Shown: in pieces, positions 25,872 through 34,981 of the stretch
Numbering within the stretch: the stretch's first letter is position 1
Layout: every line of letters begins with the position of its first letter
NCBI GenBank assembly: GCA_050741255.1
Contig: JBOIEQ010000002.1
Coordinates: 1-64,000 of the forward strand
Source of the DNA: CAZXNF01 sp050741255
GTDB lineage: Bacteria > Pseudomonadota > Gammaproteobacteria > Burkholderiales > SG8-41
Length of the DNA stretch: 64,000 nucleotides
Direction: 5' to 3'
Notes under the pieces: generated by a model
Database searches by the model: none
What the model was told of the DNA's origin: nothing
What the model saw: only the letters and a program-made list of their open reading frames with translations
Position numbers and translations under genes: made by a program

Positions 25872-26359
25872 GGCTGCGGTTCCTCGGGCGGCAGCGCGAG
25901 GGCGGGGGCCAGTGCTTCGGCGCCCTGCGGACTCGGCCGCAGACCGATGCCGACCGTGGGCAACGCCGGCTGCGTCGCGCGCCACTCGCCCGGAGAAAAC
26001 TCACCGGCAGTCACCCGCTCCTCGAATCGCAGTGACGGTGCCGACTCCCGGCCTTGCGGCTTGCCGGCCCCGAGGAAGCGCTGCGTGTTGTAGCCGCCCA
26101 CCCGCAACCCGTCGAAACCATCGCGGTTGAAATTGAACTCCAGGGAAGGCGGTCGCACCGATGCGGGCGGCGGGCCCAGCGTGGCCTGCGGGCGCGAATA
26201 GCCCAGGGTGAAGCCGAATTGTGCTGGTTCCTGCTCGGCCCCGGTGCCGCCGATCGGGACCCGCAACACCAGCATGGCCGTCGGTTGCTGCGCGCAGACG
26301 GGAAAGCCGGCCGCCGCCAGCGCCGTACCGATGATCCAACGACAAATCGTCCGCTGCAT
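25868..26359 (-). CDS. Exported protein of unknown function
   Basis: 163 residues from ATG 26359, with an excellent site (AGGAGGGAG) just upstream. A signal peptide is evident (residues 1-24, ending PVCAQQ). The mature part has PAQFGFTLGYSRPQ and LEFNFNRDGFDGLRVGGYNTQRFL, with alternating short polar/hydrophobic stretches, and ends in a Pro/Ala-rich tail. I recognise no family. The stop (TAG in the CTAG at 25868-25871) abuts the MITE-like element, and the gene converges on the EVE gene. Confidence 0.72.
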   Translation of the reverse strand: MQRTICRWIIGTALAAAGFPVCAQQPTAMLVLRVPIGGTGAEQEPAQFGFTLGYSRPQATLGPPPASVRPPSLEFNFNRDGFDGLRVGGYNTQRFLGAGKPQGRESAPSLRFEERVTAGEFSPGEWRATQPALPTVGIGLRPSPQGAEALAPALALPPEEPQP

Positions 26360-26402
26360 GCTCCCTCCTGCAGGTCTTGCCCACGCGTTGCCGAGGCGAG
26401 AA

Positions 26403-26430
26403 ATATTACTCGCGCTGGCTAGACTGGCAA
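26403..26430 (-). promoter_or_regulatory. Probable promoter of the exported-protein gene
   Basis: On the minus strand TTGCCA (26425-26430) and TAATAT (26403-26408) are 16 bases apart. Transcription would start near 26396, about 37 bases before the ATG. Confidence 0.5.
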
Positions 26431-26469
26431 GAGGGTGGCGAAAATTCCCGTAAGTATATGAAATTAAAT

Positions 26470-27693
26470 CTAAATTGCGCCAGCCTTGCGCAGCTTGTCG
26501 CAGTCGGCGGCAGACAGTTCCAGCATCTCCTGCAAGACCGAGTCCGTGTGCTGCCCCAGCACCGGCGGCGGCGTTTCGTGCGCGATCGGCGTGCCGCTGA
26601 AGCGCATGGGACTGCGTACGAGCGGCACCTTGCCCGCGAGCGGGTGCGGCAGCTCGAACTTCAAACCCCGCGCCACCACCTGCGGCTCGCGGAACACCTG
26701 GTCGATCGTGTTGATTGGGCCGTTCGCCACGCCGCCCGCGTCGAGCGCCTCGCACCAGGCCTGCGTCGTGCGCTGCGCGAAGATTTTTTCGAGCAACGCG
26801 GTGATCGCCACGCGGTTTTCGACCCGCTTGCCGTTGGTGGCGAAGCGCGGGTCGGCCGCCAGTTCGCCGCAGCCGGCGATCTCGCAGAACCTGGCGAACA
26901 GGTTGTCGTTGCCGCAGGCGAGGATGATCGCGCCGTCCTGTGTCTTGAACGTCTGGTAGGGCACGATGTTCGGATGCGCGTTGCCGATACGGCCGGGTGC
27001 TTCGCCGGTGGCGAGGTAGTTCATGCCCTGATTGGCGAGGAAGGCCACCTGCGTGTCGAGCAACGCCACATCGATGTAGTTGCCCTCGCCCGTGCGGGCG
27101 CGGTGCGCGAGCGCGGCGCAGATCGCAATCGTCGCGTACATGCCGGTCATCATGTCCACGATCGGCACACCCACGCGCTGCGGACCGCCCCCGGGCAGGT
27201 GATCCTGTTCGCCGGTCACACTCATCAGCCCGCCCATGCCCTGCGCCATGAAGTCGTAGCCGGGACGATCCTTGTACGGCCCGGTCTGGCCGAAGCCGGT
27301 GACCGAGCAGTAAATAAGCCCGGGGTTGTCCTTGCGCAGGTCTTCGTAGCCCAGCCCGTAGCGCGCAAGGTCGCCGACCTTGTAGTTTTCGATGAGCACA
27401 TCGCACTTCGCCGCCAGCCGGCGCACCAGCGCCTGGCCCTCCGGTCTGGCGAGGTTGACCGTGACGGACCGCTTGGCGCGGTTGGCGGCGGCGAAGTACG
27501 CGGATTCCGTGGTGTCGCGGCCCTCGGCATCCTTCAACCAGGGCGGACCGAACGCGCGCGAGTCGTCGCCCTTGCCCGGGCGCTCGACCTTGATGACATC
27601 CGCGCCGAGGTCGGCGAGATTCTGCCCGGCCCACGGCCCGGCGAGCACGCGCGAGAGGTCGAGCACGCGGATATGGGATAACGGTCCTGCCAT
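26470..27693 (-). CDS. CaiB/BaiF family CoA-transferase
   Basis: 407 residues from ATG 27693, preceded by GGAG seven bases away. LSHIRVLDLSRVLAGPWAGQ near the N-terminus, the GAGVIKVE-like segment (GADVIKVERPGKGDD), and VDMMTGMYATIAI near residue 170, whose Asp is the acyl-carrying residue, place it in class III CoA-transferases (formyl-CoA, carnitine, succinyl-CoA types). It moves CoA between carboxylic acids in the cytoplasm; the substrate is unknown. It follows the enoyl-CoA hydratase on the same strand, separated by a tandem-arm hairpin, so both likely act in one acyl-CoA route. Confidence 0.9.
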   Translation of the reverse strand: MAGPLSHIRVLDLSRVLAGPWAGQNLADLGADVIKVERPGKGDDSRAFGPPWLKDAEGRDTTESAYFAAANRAKRSVTVNLARPEGQALVRRLAAKCDVLIENYKVGDLARYGLGYEDLRKDNPGLIYCSVTGFGQTGPYKDRPGYDFMAQGMGGLMSVTGEQDHLPGGGPQRVGVPIVDMMTGMYATIAICAALAHRARTGEGNYIDVALLDTQVAFLANQGMNYLATGEAPGRIGNAHPNIVPYQTFKTQDGAIILACGNDNLFARFCEIAGCGELAADPRFATNGKRVENRVAITALLEKIFAQRTTQAWCEALDAGGVANGPINTIDQVFREPQVVARGLKFELPHPLAGKVPLVRSPMRFSGTPIAHETPPPVLGQHTDSVLQEMLELSAADCDKLRKAGAI

Positions 27694-27715
27694 GTTCACT
27701 CCATCATCAGGTTGG

Positions 27716-27787
27716 CCGCCAAGACGCCAAGAGCGCCAAGGAAATGCGTAACGCCAGTGCACTCACGACCTCTTGGCGCCTTGGCGG
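27716..27787. repeat. Tandem-arm hairpin (8-base units, cgccaaga)
   Basis: Left arm ccgccaagacgccaagag (27716-27733) followed by gcgccaagg; right arm cctcttggcgccttggcgg (27769-27787). Arms pair at 17 of 18 positions and consist of 8-base units. It lies between the enoyl-CoA hydratase and CoA-transferase genes. Confidence 0.85.
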
Positions 27788-27792
27788 AAAAT

Positions 27793-28578
27793 TTATCGGC
27801 CCGTGAACTTCGGTTTCTTCTTTTGCATGAACGCATCGTAGCCGATGCGGTAATCCTCCGTGTCGAAGTAGTCGAAATTCGCCTCGACTTCCGCCGCCGT
27901 CAGCAACGCCGCCCGCGGCGTCAGACGGCGGATGAACTGCTTGTGCCAGCGATGCACCAGCGGTGCGCCGTCGGCGATGCGTGCCGCCGTGGCGCGCACT
28001 TCCGCGGCCAGCGCGCCGTCGTCCACGAGCCGCGTGAGCAGGCCTTTGGCCAGCGCTTCCTCCGCGTCCCACACGCGGCCCTCGAGCAGGATCTCCGCCG
28101 CAACCGCCGGGCCGGCGAGCGCCAGCAGCCCCGCCAGTTCGTCGTAGGCGATCGCGAAACCCAGCCGATTGATCGGCACGCCGAAGCGTGCCGAGCGCCC
28201 GGCGATGCGCAGGTCGCACTGGCAGGCGAGTTCCAGCCCGCCGCCCACACAGGGCCCGTGGATCATCGCCACCACCGGATGCCGGCATTCGCCAACCGCC
28301 CGGAGCGCGCCGCCCACCAGCGCCCCGTGATAGTGCCGCCCCTGATCCCGGTCGTTGCGCTCGGTGGCGAACTCCGCGATGTCCGCGCCGGCCGCAAACG
28401 CCGCGTCACCCGCCCCGCGCAGGATGACGCAGCGCAGGCCATCGTCCGCCGACAGCGCGCGCACCGCCTCCGCCAGCGCGCGCCACATGGCGACGGTCAG
28501 CGCGTTGAGCTTGCCGGGATTGGCGATGGCGACGGTGGCGATGACGCCGTCGCGGGTGACGTCGATGGTGCCGGGCAT
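27793..28578 (-). CDS. Enoyl-CoA hydratase/isomerase (crotonase) family protein
   Basis: 261 residues from ATG 28578; upstream in-frame codons extend to 28680 but add nothing family-like. Crotonase signatures are AAGADIAEFATE (oxyanion hole), CVGGGLELACQCD (keeps the first catalytic Glu) and RFGVPINRLG, where the second catalytic Glu of true hydratases is replaced (PI for PE). It may therefore be an isomerase or another crotonase type. It closely resembles the protein at 52696-53484. Likely co-transcribed with the CoA-transferase downstream and divergent from the Bug receptor at 28695. Confidence 0.87.
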   Translation of the reverse strand: MPGTIDVTRDGVIATVAIANPGKLNALTVAMWRALAEAVRALSADDGLRCVILRGAGDAAFAAGADIAEFATERNDRDQGRHYHGALVGGALRAVGECRHPVVAMIHGPCVGGGLELACQCDLRIAGRSARFGVPINRLGFAIAYDELAGLLALAGPAVAAEILLEGRVWDAEEALAKGLLTRLVDDGALAAEVRATAARIADGAPLVHRWHKQFIRRLTPRAALLTAAEVEANFDYFDTEDYRIGYDAFMQKKKPKFTGR

Positions 28579-28694
28579 GGGGGAAGCGGGGAAAAGCCGG
28601 ATGATACGCGCTGGGCAATGCGCCATAATCACGGCGACGCCCTGGCAGCGGCATGCGGATAGGCCGGGCACCGATAACAAGGAGGAGAACCATC

Positions 28695-29681
28695 GTGAAT
28701 CGCACCCCCGCCGTGCTGGCCGCGTTCCTGGCCTCGGCTCCCGTCGCCCTGCCCGCGGCCGCCCAGAACGCCGCCGCGACCTACCCGAACAAGTCCATCC
28801 GCTTCGTGGTGCCCTATCCGCCCGGCGGGACCACCGACATCGTCGCGCGCGGCATCGGCATGAAGCTTGCCGAGCGCTTCGGCCAGCAGGTAGTCATCGA
28901 CAACCGCGGCGGCGCCAGCACCATCATCGGCGCGGACGCGGTCGCCAAGTCCCTGCCGGACGGCTACACGCTGCTGCTGACCACCGCCACCACGATGTCG
29001 ATCAATCCGCAGGTCGTGCCCAAGCTGCCGTACGACGCGGCAAAGGATTTCGCGCCGATCACCTTCGCGGTCAACGTGCCCTTCATGATCGCCGCCCATC
29101 CGTCGTTGCCGGTCAACACTATGCCCGAGCTGATCGCGCTGGCGAAGGCCAAGCCCGGCACGATCAAGTACTCGTCGCCCGGCACGGCCTCCAGCAACCA
29201 CGTTGCCGGGGCACTCCTCGAGTCCATGGCGGGCATCAAGCTGCTGCACATCCCCTACAAGGGCTCGGGGCCCGCGACGACGGCGGCGCTCGGCGGCGAG
29301 GTGGACTTCGTCATCACCGGTATCGCCACCGCCGCGCCCCACGGGAGGGCGGGCAAGCTGAAGCTTCTCGCCATCGGCGCCGACCAGCGTCACCCGGGCT
29401 GGCCCGACGTTCCTTCCACTGGCGAAGCCGGGCTCAAGGGTTACTACGCGGGCACGTGGTTCGGCGTGGTCACGCGCGCGGGAACGCCGCGGGCGATCAT
29501 CGACAAGCTCAACCGGGAATCGGTGGCGGCGCTCTCCGCAGGCGAGTTGAAAGACCGCCTGACCGCGATCGGCTTTGACGTGGCCCCCGGCACCCCCGAG
29601 GAGTTCGCGAGCTTCATGCAGGTCGACATGGCGCGGGCGGCCAAGGTCATCAAGGCGGCCGGCATCCAGGCCGCCGAGTAG
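28695..29681 (+). CDS. Bug/TctC-family periplasmic solute receptor
   Basis: 328 residues from GTG 28695, with GGAGGAG eight bases upstream. Signal peptide to about residue 24 (ALPAAAQ). Family marks are VVPYPPGGTTDIVAR, DNRGGASTIIGAD, PDGYTLLLTT and LHIPYKGSGPA, forming the two-lobed fold that binds carboxylates through water and main-chain contacts. Divergent from the enoyl-CoA hydratase/CoA-transferase pair, it may deliver the acid activated by that CoA-transferase (inference). No TctA/TctB genes are adjacent. Confidence 0.92.
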   Translation: MNRTPAVLAAFLASAPVALPAAAQNAAATYPNKSIRFVVPYPPGGTTDIVARGIGMKLAERFGQQVVIDNRGGASTIIGADAVAKSLPDGYTLLLTTATTMSINPQVVPKLPYDAAKDFAPITFAVNVPFMIAAHPSLPVNTMPELIALAKAKPGTIKYSSPGTASSNHVAGALLESMAGIKLLHIPYKGSGPATTAALGGEVDFVITGIATAAPHGRAGKLKLLAIGADQRHPGWPDVPSTGEAGLKGYYAGTWFGVVTRAGTPRAIIDKLNRESVAALSAGELKDRLTAIGFDVAPGTPEEFASFMQVDMARAAKVIKAAGIQAAE

Positions 29682-29694
29682 GTCGTGCAGACGA

Positions 29695-32076
29695 TCAGCG
29701 GTTCTCGAACCGGTTGAGGTCGAACAGCGCCGCCTCGTCGGGCGCCCACTGCCGGTAGGCGTCCCGCACCGCGTCGCTGTGGGCCCAGAACGCCGGGTTG
29801 GTGCGGCGGACCGCGAAACGCGTAGCCAGCGCCCGGTAATCGGCCTCCGATTTCAGCCCGCGGACGGCAGCGGTGAACGCGGGCAGTTCGGCGCGCTGCA
29901 GGCGGTAGAACGCATTCGGGTAGTCCCCGATGAAGCCGGGCACCAGCGTGAGCGTGTCCTCGTCTGGCCGCAGTTCGGACGCCTCGCGGAACAGATGGCT
30001 CACATTGGCGTGCGCGGTGTCGCGGAGCAGCGTGAACCAGCGGGGCGGACCCACCGGATCGTCGACGCGCATCACGGTCATCTCCGGCAGCCACTTCAGG
30101 CTGCGACCGCGTACCGCCGTCAGAATCTCGAGATCGCGGCGCAGCGCTTCATCCGGCACCGTCGCCAGGTCGTAGCGCTTGTCGAGCACCGGCGCGAGCC
30201 GCGCCTTCAGCAGGCCGTAGAGCTCGAGCTGCGGGTCCTTGGTGCGGTAGTCGATGCCGGTCTGGCGGTCGAACGTCGCGTTGCGCCCGTAGATGTATTC
30301 CTTCACCACATCCCGCGCGTCGCGATACCAGTAATCGGCCGTGGGCTTGCGCACGGCCTCCGGCAGGAACAACAGAAAATTGTACTCGCCCTCCATGCGC
30401 ATGAAGTCCATGTAGAGCCGCGAGTTCAGCTGGTGGCCGGCGTTGCCGTAGACGTCGTAGCCCGCGACCAGCAGGTAATACAACCGTTCGAACAACGGGT
30501 AACCGATGACCCAGCTCGTCTTCGGCGGCGTGCCGACGAAACCCTTCACCACCGTGGCATTGTCGAAGTTGCGGATGATGGTGAGCGCGGCGTTCGGGTT
30601 GCGCCCGTCGCCATCCCAGATCGTCGACAGGTTGAGCGCGCCCGGCTTGGCGAAGGCCTGCTCGAGAACGCGACTTTTCTCGCGCAGGTACTTCTTCTCT
30701 TCGTCGGCGAAATGCAGCCACGGCGTGATGATGCCCGCGTCGCTGCCGTAGGCCGCCGGCAGCGTAAGATCGCCCGTCTCGCGCACCACGAGCTCCGCAT
30801 ACGCGCTGTTGGCATCGAAGCGGGGATCGGTGAACACGACCCAGAAGCGGTCCTCGATCACGTTCACCGCAATCTGACCGCGGCACACCGAACCCTTGAT
30901 GAAGTTCATGATGAAAAACTGCGCCTCATCGAGCAGGAAACGGTAGCGCGATTCCTGCGGCAGGTCCCGAAAGGTGATGAAGGGGTTGCTCGCCATCTTG
31001 AGCGCATACGAGGGCATGGCGGCCACGTTAAAGTCGGGCGTCAGGAACCACGCGCGATACTTGTCCATGCGCGCGGCGCCCAGCACGTACGGCATGTAGG
31101 TCTTGCCGACGGGGGTCTCCAGCTCCGGCACCAGCCGGTAATACACCCGCGCCACGCCGGGATCGTCATACGGCCGGCGCGTCGCCACCTGCGCCACCGG
31201 TTTGCCCGGCGGCGTGGTGGAACGCACGAGCCGGAAACCCATGCGGGCCACGTCATCCTCGAATATCAACTGGCCCAGATACAGGTGCTCGTAGAGATAA
31301 CGGCTCATCAGCCGCTCTTTCAGCGAATTCCCGTTAAGAAAAATCTCCCAGGCCTGCACCTGCCGCACGGCCGCGGCCGGCAGTGGCGCCACGCCTTCGA
31401 AGGGCGCGCCGGCGGCGAGCCAGCGCGTGATGACGTCCATTTCCCGCGCATTGAGACCCGGTAATCCATACGGCATGCCCCACAGCGGATTGTCCTTTTC
31501 GAACCCGGCGTACGCCTCGACGGCCGGGCAACGCTGGCTGCGGTCGAGTCCCAGCGTGACCGCTTTCGGCAGCAGCGGCTCCGCAGGCAGCGGATGTTTC
31601 TGCTTGAGCGCGAGGCTGCGGAAGATCACGCTTGCCGCGAGGTTGCCCTCGGGCGCAGGGCGCTCGTTCAGGATCGCGGTGAAGCCCTTCTGACGCCACT
31701 GCGACGGCAGGTGCGCGTCCACGAACAGGCGGGTCAGCGGTGCCTCGTCCAGGCGCCCGCTGTCGTAGACGACCGCGGTGCTCGCGCCGCGCGCGACGCC
31801 CTCCCACGCGGTGAACTTGACCTGGCAGGGCGCGTCGTAACACGCGTGGCAGACCACGCAGCGGTTGTCGAGGATGGGCTTCACGTCCGCCCAGCGCGGC
31901 TGTCCCGGCGCCGGCGCGACGGGCACGTCGAAGCGCGCGGGATTCGCCGGCCCGTAGAGCTTGTTCAGTTCGGTGTCCTGACGGAGCGTGGCGCAGCTCG
32001 CCACCGCGAGCGCGATCAGGGCCAGCAGGCTGCGCACGGAGGAGCGTCCGGCGGCGGCGGTCGAAGGAGGCTTCAT
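29695..32076 (-). CDS. cti: Fatty acid cis/trans isomerase (Cti)
   Basis: 793 residues, the size of Cti from Pseudomonas and Vibrio. A signal/lipoprotein-like N-terminus (ALAVASCATL, with a lipobox-like Cys near residue 28) leads to the cytochrome c-type heme motif CVVCHACYD near residue 75. Cti is a periplasmic heme enzyme that turns cis to trans unsaturated fatty acids in phospholipids, a quick defence against solvents and heat. It is separated by one base from the SDR gene upstream, ending an operon with SMP-30 and Bug receptor genes, an unusual setting. Confidence 0.9.
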   Translation of the reverse strand: MKPPSTAAAGRSSVRSLLALIALAVASCATLRQDTELNKLYGPANPARFDVPVAPAPGQPRWADVKPILDNRCVVCHACYDAPCQVKFTAWEGVARGASTAVVYDSGRLDEAPLTRLFVDAHLPSQWRQKGFTAILNERPAPEGNLAASVIFRSLALKQKHPLPAEPLLPKAVTLGLDRSQRCPAVEAYAGFEKDNPLWGMPYGLPGLNAREMDVITRWLAAGAPFEGVAPLPAAAVRQVQAWEIFLNGNSLKERLMSRYLYEHLYLGQLIFEDDVARMGFRLVRSTTPPGKPVAQVATRRPYDDPGVARVYYRLVPELETPVGKTYMPYVLGAARMDKYRAWFLTPDFNVAAMPSYALKMASNPFITFRDLPQESRYRFLLDEAQFFIMNFIKGSVCRGQIAVNVIEDRFWVVFTDPRFDANSAYAELVVRETGDLTLPAAYGSDAGIITPWLHFADEEKKYLREKSRVLEQAFAKPGALNLSTIWDGDGRNPNAALTIIRNFDNATVVKGFVGTPPKTSWVIGYPLFERLYYLLVAGYDVYGNAGHQLNSRLYMDFMRMEGEYNFLLFLPEAVRKPTADYWYRDARDVVKEYIYGRNATFDRQTGIDYRTKDPQLELYGLLKARLAPVLDKRYDLATVPDEALRRDLEILTAVRGRSLKWLPEMTVMRVDDPVGPPRWFTLLRDTAHANVSHLFREASELRPDEDTLTLVPGFIGDYPNAFYRLQRAELPAFTAAVRGLKSEADYRALATRFAVRRTNPAFWAHSDAVRDAYRQWAPDEAALFDLNRFENR

Positions 32077-32077
32077 G

Positions 32078-32884
32078 TCAGTCCCTCCGCGCGGCGCTGA
32101 TCCCGCCGTCGACCGTCAGCTCGGTTCCGGTGATGTAGGCCGCCTCGTCCGAGACCAGGAACAGCACGGCGTGCGCCGTGTCCCAGCCGGTGCCCATGCG
32201 TCCCATCGGCACCGCCGCGTGGCGCTTGGCGATCAGTTCCGCCGCACTGCCGGCGGACAGCTGTTTGACCAGGCGCTGCTCCACCAATGGCGTGTGCATG
32301 GTGCCCACCACCACCGTGTTGCAGCGGATGCCCTTCTTCACATACGCCATGGCCGTCGAGCGGCTGAAGGCCGCTAGCCCGGCCTTCGCGGTGCTGTAGG
32401 CCACGTTGACCCGGCCGCCGACCTGGCTGCGAAAGCCCGCGATGGAAGAAATGTTCACGATGACGCCCGCCTGCTGCTTCTCCATCACCGGCAGCACGAA
32501 CTTGCAGCCCATGAACGCCGTCTTGAGGTTGAAGTCGAGCTGGCGGTCCCAGACTTCCTCCGTCATCGATACCGGATCGCCCGCCGCGGAACCGCCCACG
32601 TTGTTGACGAGGATGTCGACGCGCCCGAAACGGGCGGTGCAGGCCTCGACGGCCGCCTTCACTTCCGCCGCCTTCGTCATGTCGCAGCGGTGGACGACGC
32701 AGACGCCGCCTTCCTTCTCGATGATGTCGCGGGTTTCCAGCGCCGCCGCCTCGTCGAGGTCCGTAGCGAACACCGTCGCGCCCTGGCGCGCCAGCAGCAC
32801 GGCGGTGGCCTTGCCGTTGCCCCAGCCGGGGCCCACGGTGCCGGCGCCGGCAACGAATGCGATCTTGCCCTTGAGATCAAGCAT
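32078..32884 (-). CDS. Short-chain dehydrogenase/reductase
   Basis: 268 residues from ATG 32884. GAGTVGPGWGNGKA near residue 13 is the dinucleotide site, slightly longer than the classical GxxxGxG. NNVGG near 90, SSIAGF near 145 and YSTAKAG (Tyr-x-x-x-Lys) near 160 complete a classical SDR. It probably oxidises or reduces a hydroxy/keto acid or sugar alcohol with NAD(P). Its neighbours, an SMP-30 lactonase-like gene 20 bases upstream and a Bug receptor before that, suggest a hydroxy-acid or lactone catabolic unit. Substrate unknown. Confidence 0.88.
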   Translation of the reverse strand: MLDLKGKIAFVAGAGTVGPGWGNGKATAVLLARQGATVFATDLDEAAALETRDIIEKEGGVCVVHRCDMTKAAEVKAAVEACTARFGRVDILVNNVGGSAAGDPVSMTEEVWDRQLDFNLKTAFMGCKFVLPVMEKQQAGVIVNISSIAGFRSQVGGRVNVAYSTAKAGLAAFSRSTAMAYVKKGIRCNTVVVGTMHTPLVEQRLVKQLSAGSAAELIAKRHAAVPMGRMGTGWDTAHAVLFLVSDEAAYITGTELTVDGGISAARRD

Positions 32885-32904
32885 GGTGTACGTAACCCCG
32901 GGGC

Positions 32905-33831
32905 CTATTGATGTGCGTAAAGTTTCTTGCCCGCGACCGGCAGCTTCGCCATCAGGATGTCGCCGGAGAGCGATTCCGTGATGTAGAGCGTTTTCAGGTC
33001 CGGGCCGCCGAAGGCGATGTTGGCGAGGTGGTGGTGCTTGTGGTCGTCCGAGGAAATCAGGTGCGTGGGCAGCATGTTGCTGTCGAAGCGCCAGATGCCG
33101 ACGCCGAGCTGACACACCAGCAGGCCGTTTTCAGCGTCCATCTCGATGCCGTCGGGGCCGCCGACGCCACCGGAGAGTTGCACCGCGACGCCGGTCTTGG
33201 AAATGGTGCCGTCGGCCATCAGCGGCAGCCGCCAGATCTGCTGCGAGCGGGTGACGCCGACGTAGCAATGCTTCTCCACCGTGGACAGCGTGATGCCGTT
33301 GGGGCTCGGCACGTTGTCGCACAGGCGGTCGAGCCGTCCCGCGGCGGACAGGCGGAACACGCGCCCGGTCGGGTCGGCGATGCCGGTCTGGCCCTGGTCG
33401 GTGAAGTAGAGGTCGCCGTTGGAGGCGAAGTGCAGGTCGTTCAGGCCCTTGAAGCCCTCGCTGAATGCGGTGCGCAGGACGGTCTCCATTTTGCCGGTCT
33501 TCGGATCGAGCACCAGCAGGCCTTCCTTGTAGTCGCAGATGAAGATGCGGCCGTCCTTGTGGATCTTCAGCCCGTTGGGCCAGCCGTCGTACTGCGTGAC
33601 GAGTTCCCAGTCACCCTTGGGGGTAATGCGGAAAATGCGGCCGAAGGGAATGTCGCAGAACCACAGGTTGCCGTCGCGATCGAAGGACGGCCCCTCCAGG
33701 AAGCATTCGACTTCCGCGTTCTGGCGATTCGGGTCGGACCACGCCGTCCGCTGCTTCTTGCGGAACTTCGCGGGCATGGACATGAAGACTTCGGTCTTGA
33801 TGTGGGCGAGCGGCTGGAACGGATTGAACAC
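32905..33831 (-). CDS. SMP-30/gluconolactonase family protein
   Basis: 308 residues from GTG 33831 with GGAG eight bases upstream. It is a six-bladed beta-propeller: FLEGPSFDRDGNLWFCDIP holds the metal-binding Glu, and DGWPNGLKIH, LNDLHFASNGDLYFTDQG and SPNGITLS carry the Asn/Asp residues typical of SMP-30 lactonases. It likely hydrolyses a sugar lactone or related ester in the cytoplasm. No signal peptide. Between a Bug receptor and an SDR gene it would fit a route in which an imported or oxidised lactone is opened. Confidence 0.88.
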   Translation of the reverse strand: MFNPFQPLAHIKTEVFMSMPAKFRKKQRTAWSDPNRQNAEVECFLEGPSFDRDGNLWFCDIPFGRIFRITPKGDWELVTQYDGWPNGLKIHKDGRIFICDYKEGLLVLDPKTGKMETVLRTAFSEGFKGLNDLHFASNGDLYFTDQGQTGIADPTGRVFRLSAAGRLDRLCDNVPSPNGITLSTVEKHCYVGVTRSQQIWRLPLMADGTISKTGVAVQLSGGVGGPDGIEMDAENGLLVCQLGVGIWRFDSNMLPTHLISSDDHKHHHLANIAFGGPDLKTLYITESLSGDILMAKLPVAGKKLYAHQ

Positions 33832-33873
33832 CTGCGGACTCCGGTGGCGTGGAACGGTGGGGTGGGACGAAAA

Positions 33874-34857
33874 TCAGTCGGGCTTGGCGCCGGTGAGCTT
33901 GATGATCTTCGCCCACTTCTCGATGTCGACCTGCAGGAACCTGCGGAACTCCTCCGGCGTGCTGACTACCGGCTCGTTGCCCTCGTTCAGCAGGCGCTCG
34001 CGCATGTCCGGCGCATTCAGCACTGAGGCGATTTCCTTGTGCAGCTTGGCGACCACGGCGGGCGGCGTTTTCGCCGGCGCCATGATGCCGTACCAGGTCG
34101 GCGCATCGAAGCCCGGCACGCCGGATTCGGCGACGGTGGGAATATCCGGCAGCGTCGGAAAGCGCTTCGCCGTGCTGACCGCGATACCCCGCAGGCGTCC
34201 CGACTTGTGGTGCGGAATGCTGACGATCAGCACCGTGAACGCCGCCTGCACTTCGTTGCCGAGCTGCGCGGTGGTCGCCGGCGCGATGCCCTTGTAGGGC
34301 ACGTGCACCATGTCGAAGCCGGCGCTCTGCTTCAGCAGCTCCATCGCCAGGTGCGGCGGGCTGCCGTTGCCCGACGACCCGTAGGAGGCCGGCTTGGTTT
34401 TGGCGTAGGCGACCAGTTCCTTCACGTTCTTCACCGGCAGCGACGGATGCACCACCAGCATCATCGGCGAGATGACCGCGAGCGAGATCATCGCGAAATC
34501 GTTGACCGGGTCGAAAGGCAGCTTGGGATACAGCGTCGCGTTGCTGGCGTGACTGCCGAAGGCCATCATGAGCGTGTAGCCGTCGGGCAGGGATTTGGCG
34601 ACCAGTTCCGCGCCGATCGCGCCCGCGGCGCCGCCGCGGTTGTCGATCACGAAGGTCTGGCCCCAGCGTTCGCCGAGTTTCTGGCCGATCAGGCGCGCGA
34701 GGATGTCGGTGCCGCCGCCGGGCGGGAACGGCACCACGAAGCGTACCGGCTTGTCGGGGTAAGTCGCCGCGCCCTGCGCGTGGCCCATGGCCGGGAGCGA
34801 CGCCGCGGCCAGGGCGATGAGCGCCGGCAACACACGGGACTGGCGGCGAACGGACAT
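33874..34857 (-). CDS. Bug/TctC-family periplasmic solute receptor
   Basis: 327 residues from ATG 34857. A signal peptide ends near residue 28 (SLPAMGHAQG). VVPFPPGGGTDILAR, DNRGGAAGAIGAE, LPDGYTLMMAFG and VHVPYKGIAPA are the receptor motifs. It is the first gene of a minus-strand unit with SMP-30, SDR and cti genes. It lies back to back with the enolase-superfamily gene at 34982, leaving 124 bases for both promoters. The ligand might be an aldonic or hydroxy acid used by these enzymes (inference). Confidence 0.92.
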   Translation of the reverse strand: MSVRRQSRVLPALIALAAASLPAMGHAQGAATYPDKPVRFVVPFPPGGGTDILARLIGQKLGERWGQTFVIDNRGGAAGAIGAELVAKSLPDGYTLMMAFGSHASNATLYPKLPFDPVNDFAMISLAVISPMMLVVHPSLPVKNVKELVAYAKTKPASYGSSGNGSPPHLAMELLKQSAGFDMVHVPYKGIAPATTAQLGNEVQAAFTVLIVSIPHHKSGRLRGIAVSTAKRFPTLPDIPTVAESGVPGFDAPTWYGIMAPAKTPPAVVAKLHKEIASVLNAPDMRERLLNEGNEPVVSTPEEFRRFLQVDIEKWAKIIKLTGAKPD

Positions 34858-34981
34858 GCGCGACTCCGGAGGGACTTAAGGGCGTCATGATAAGGAACTC
34901 CACGCGCGGCGTCGATGCGATGGCGCCCGTTTGCCGGTAGCATCGCGCTTCCCGTCTCCCTCGCCTCCCCCGCCTCCGCAC

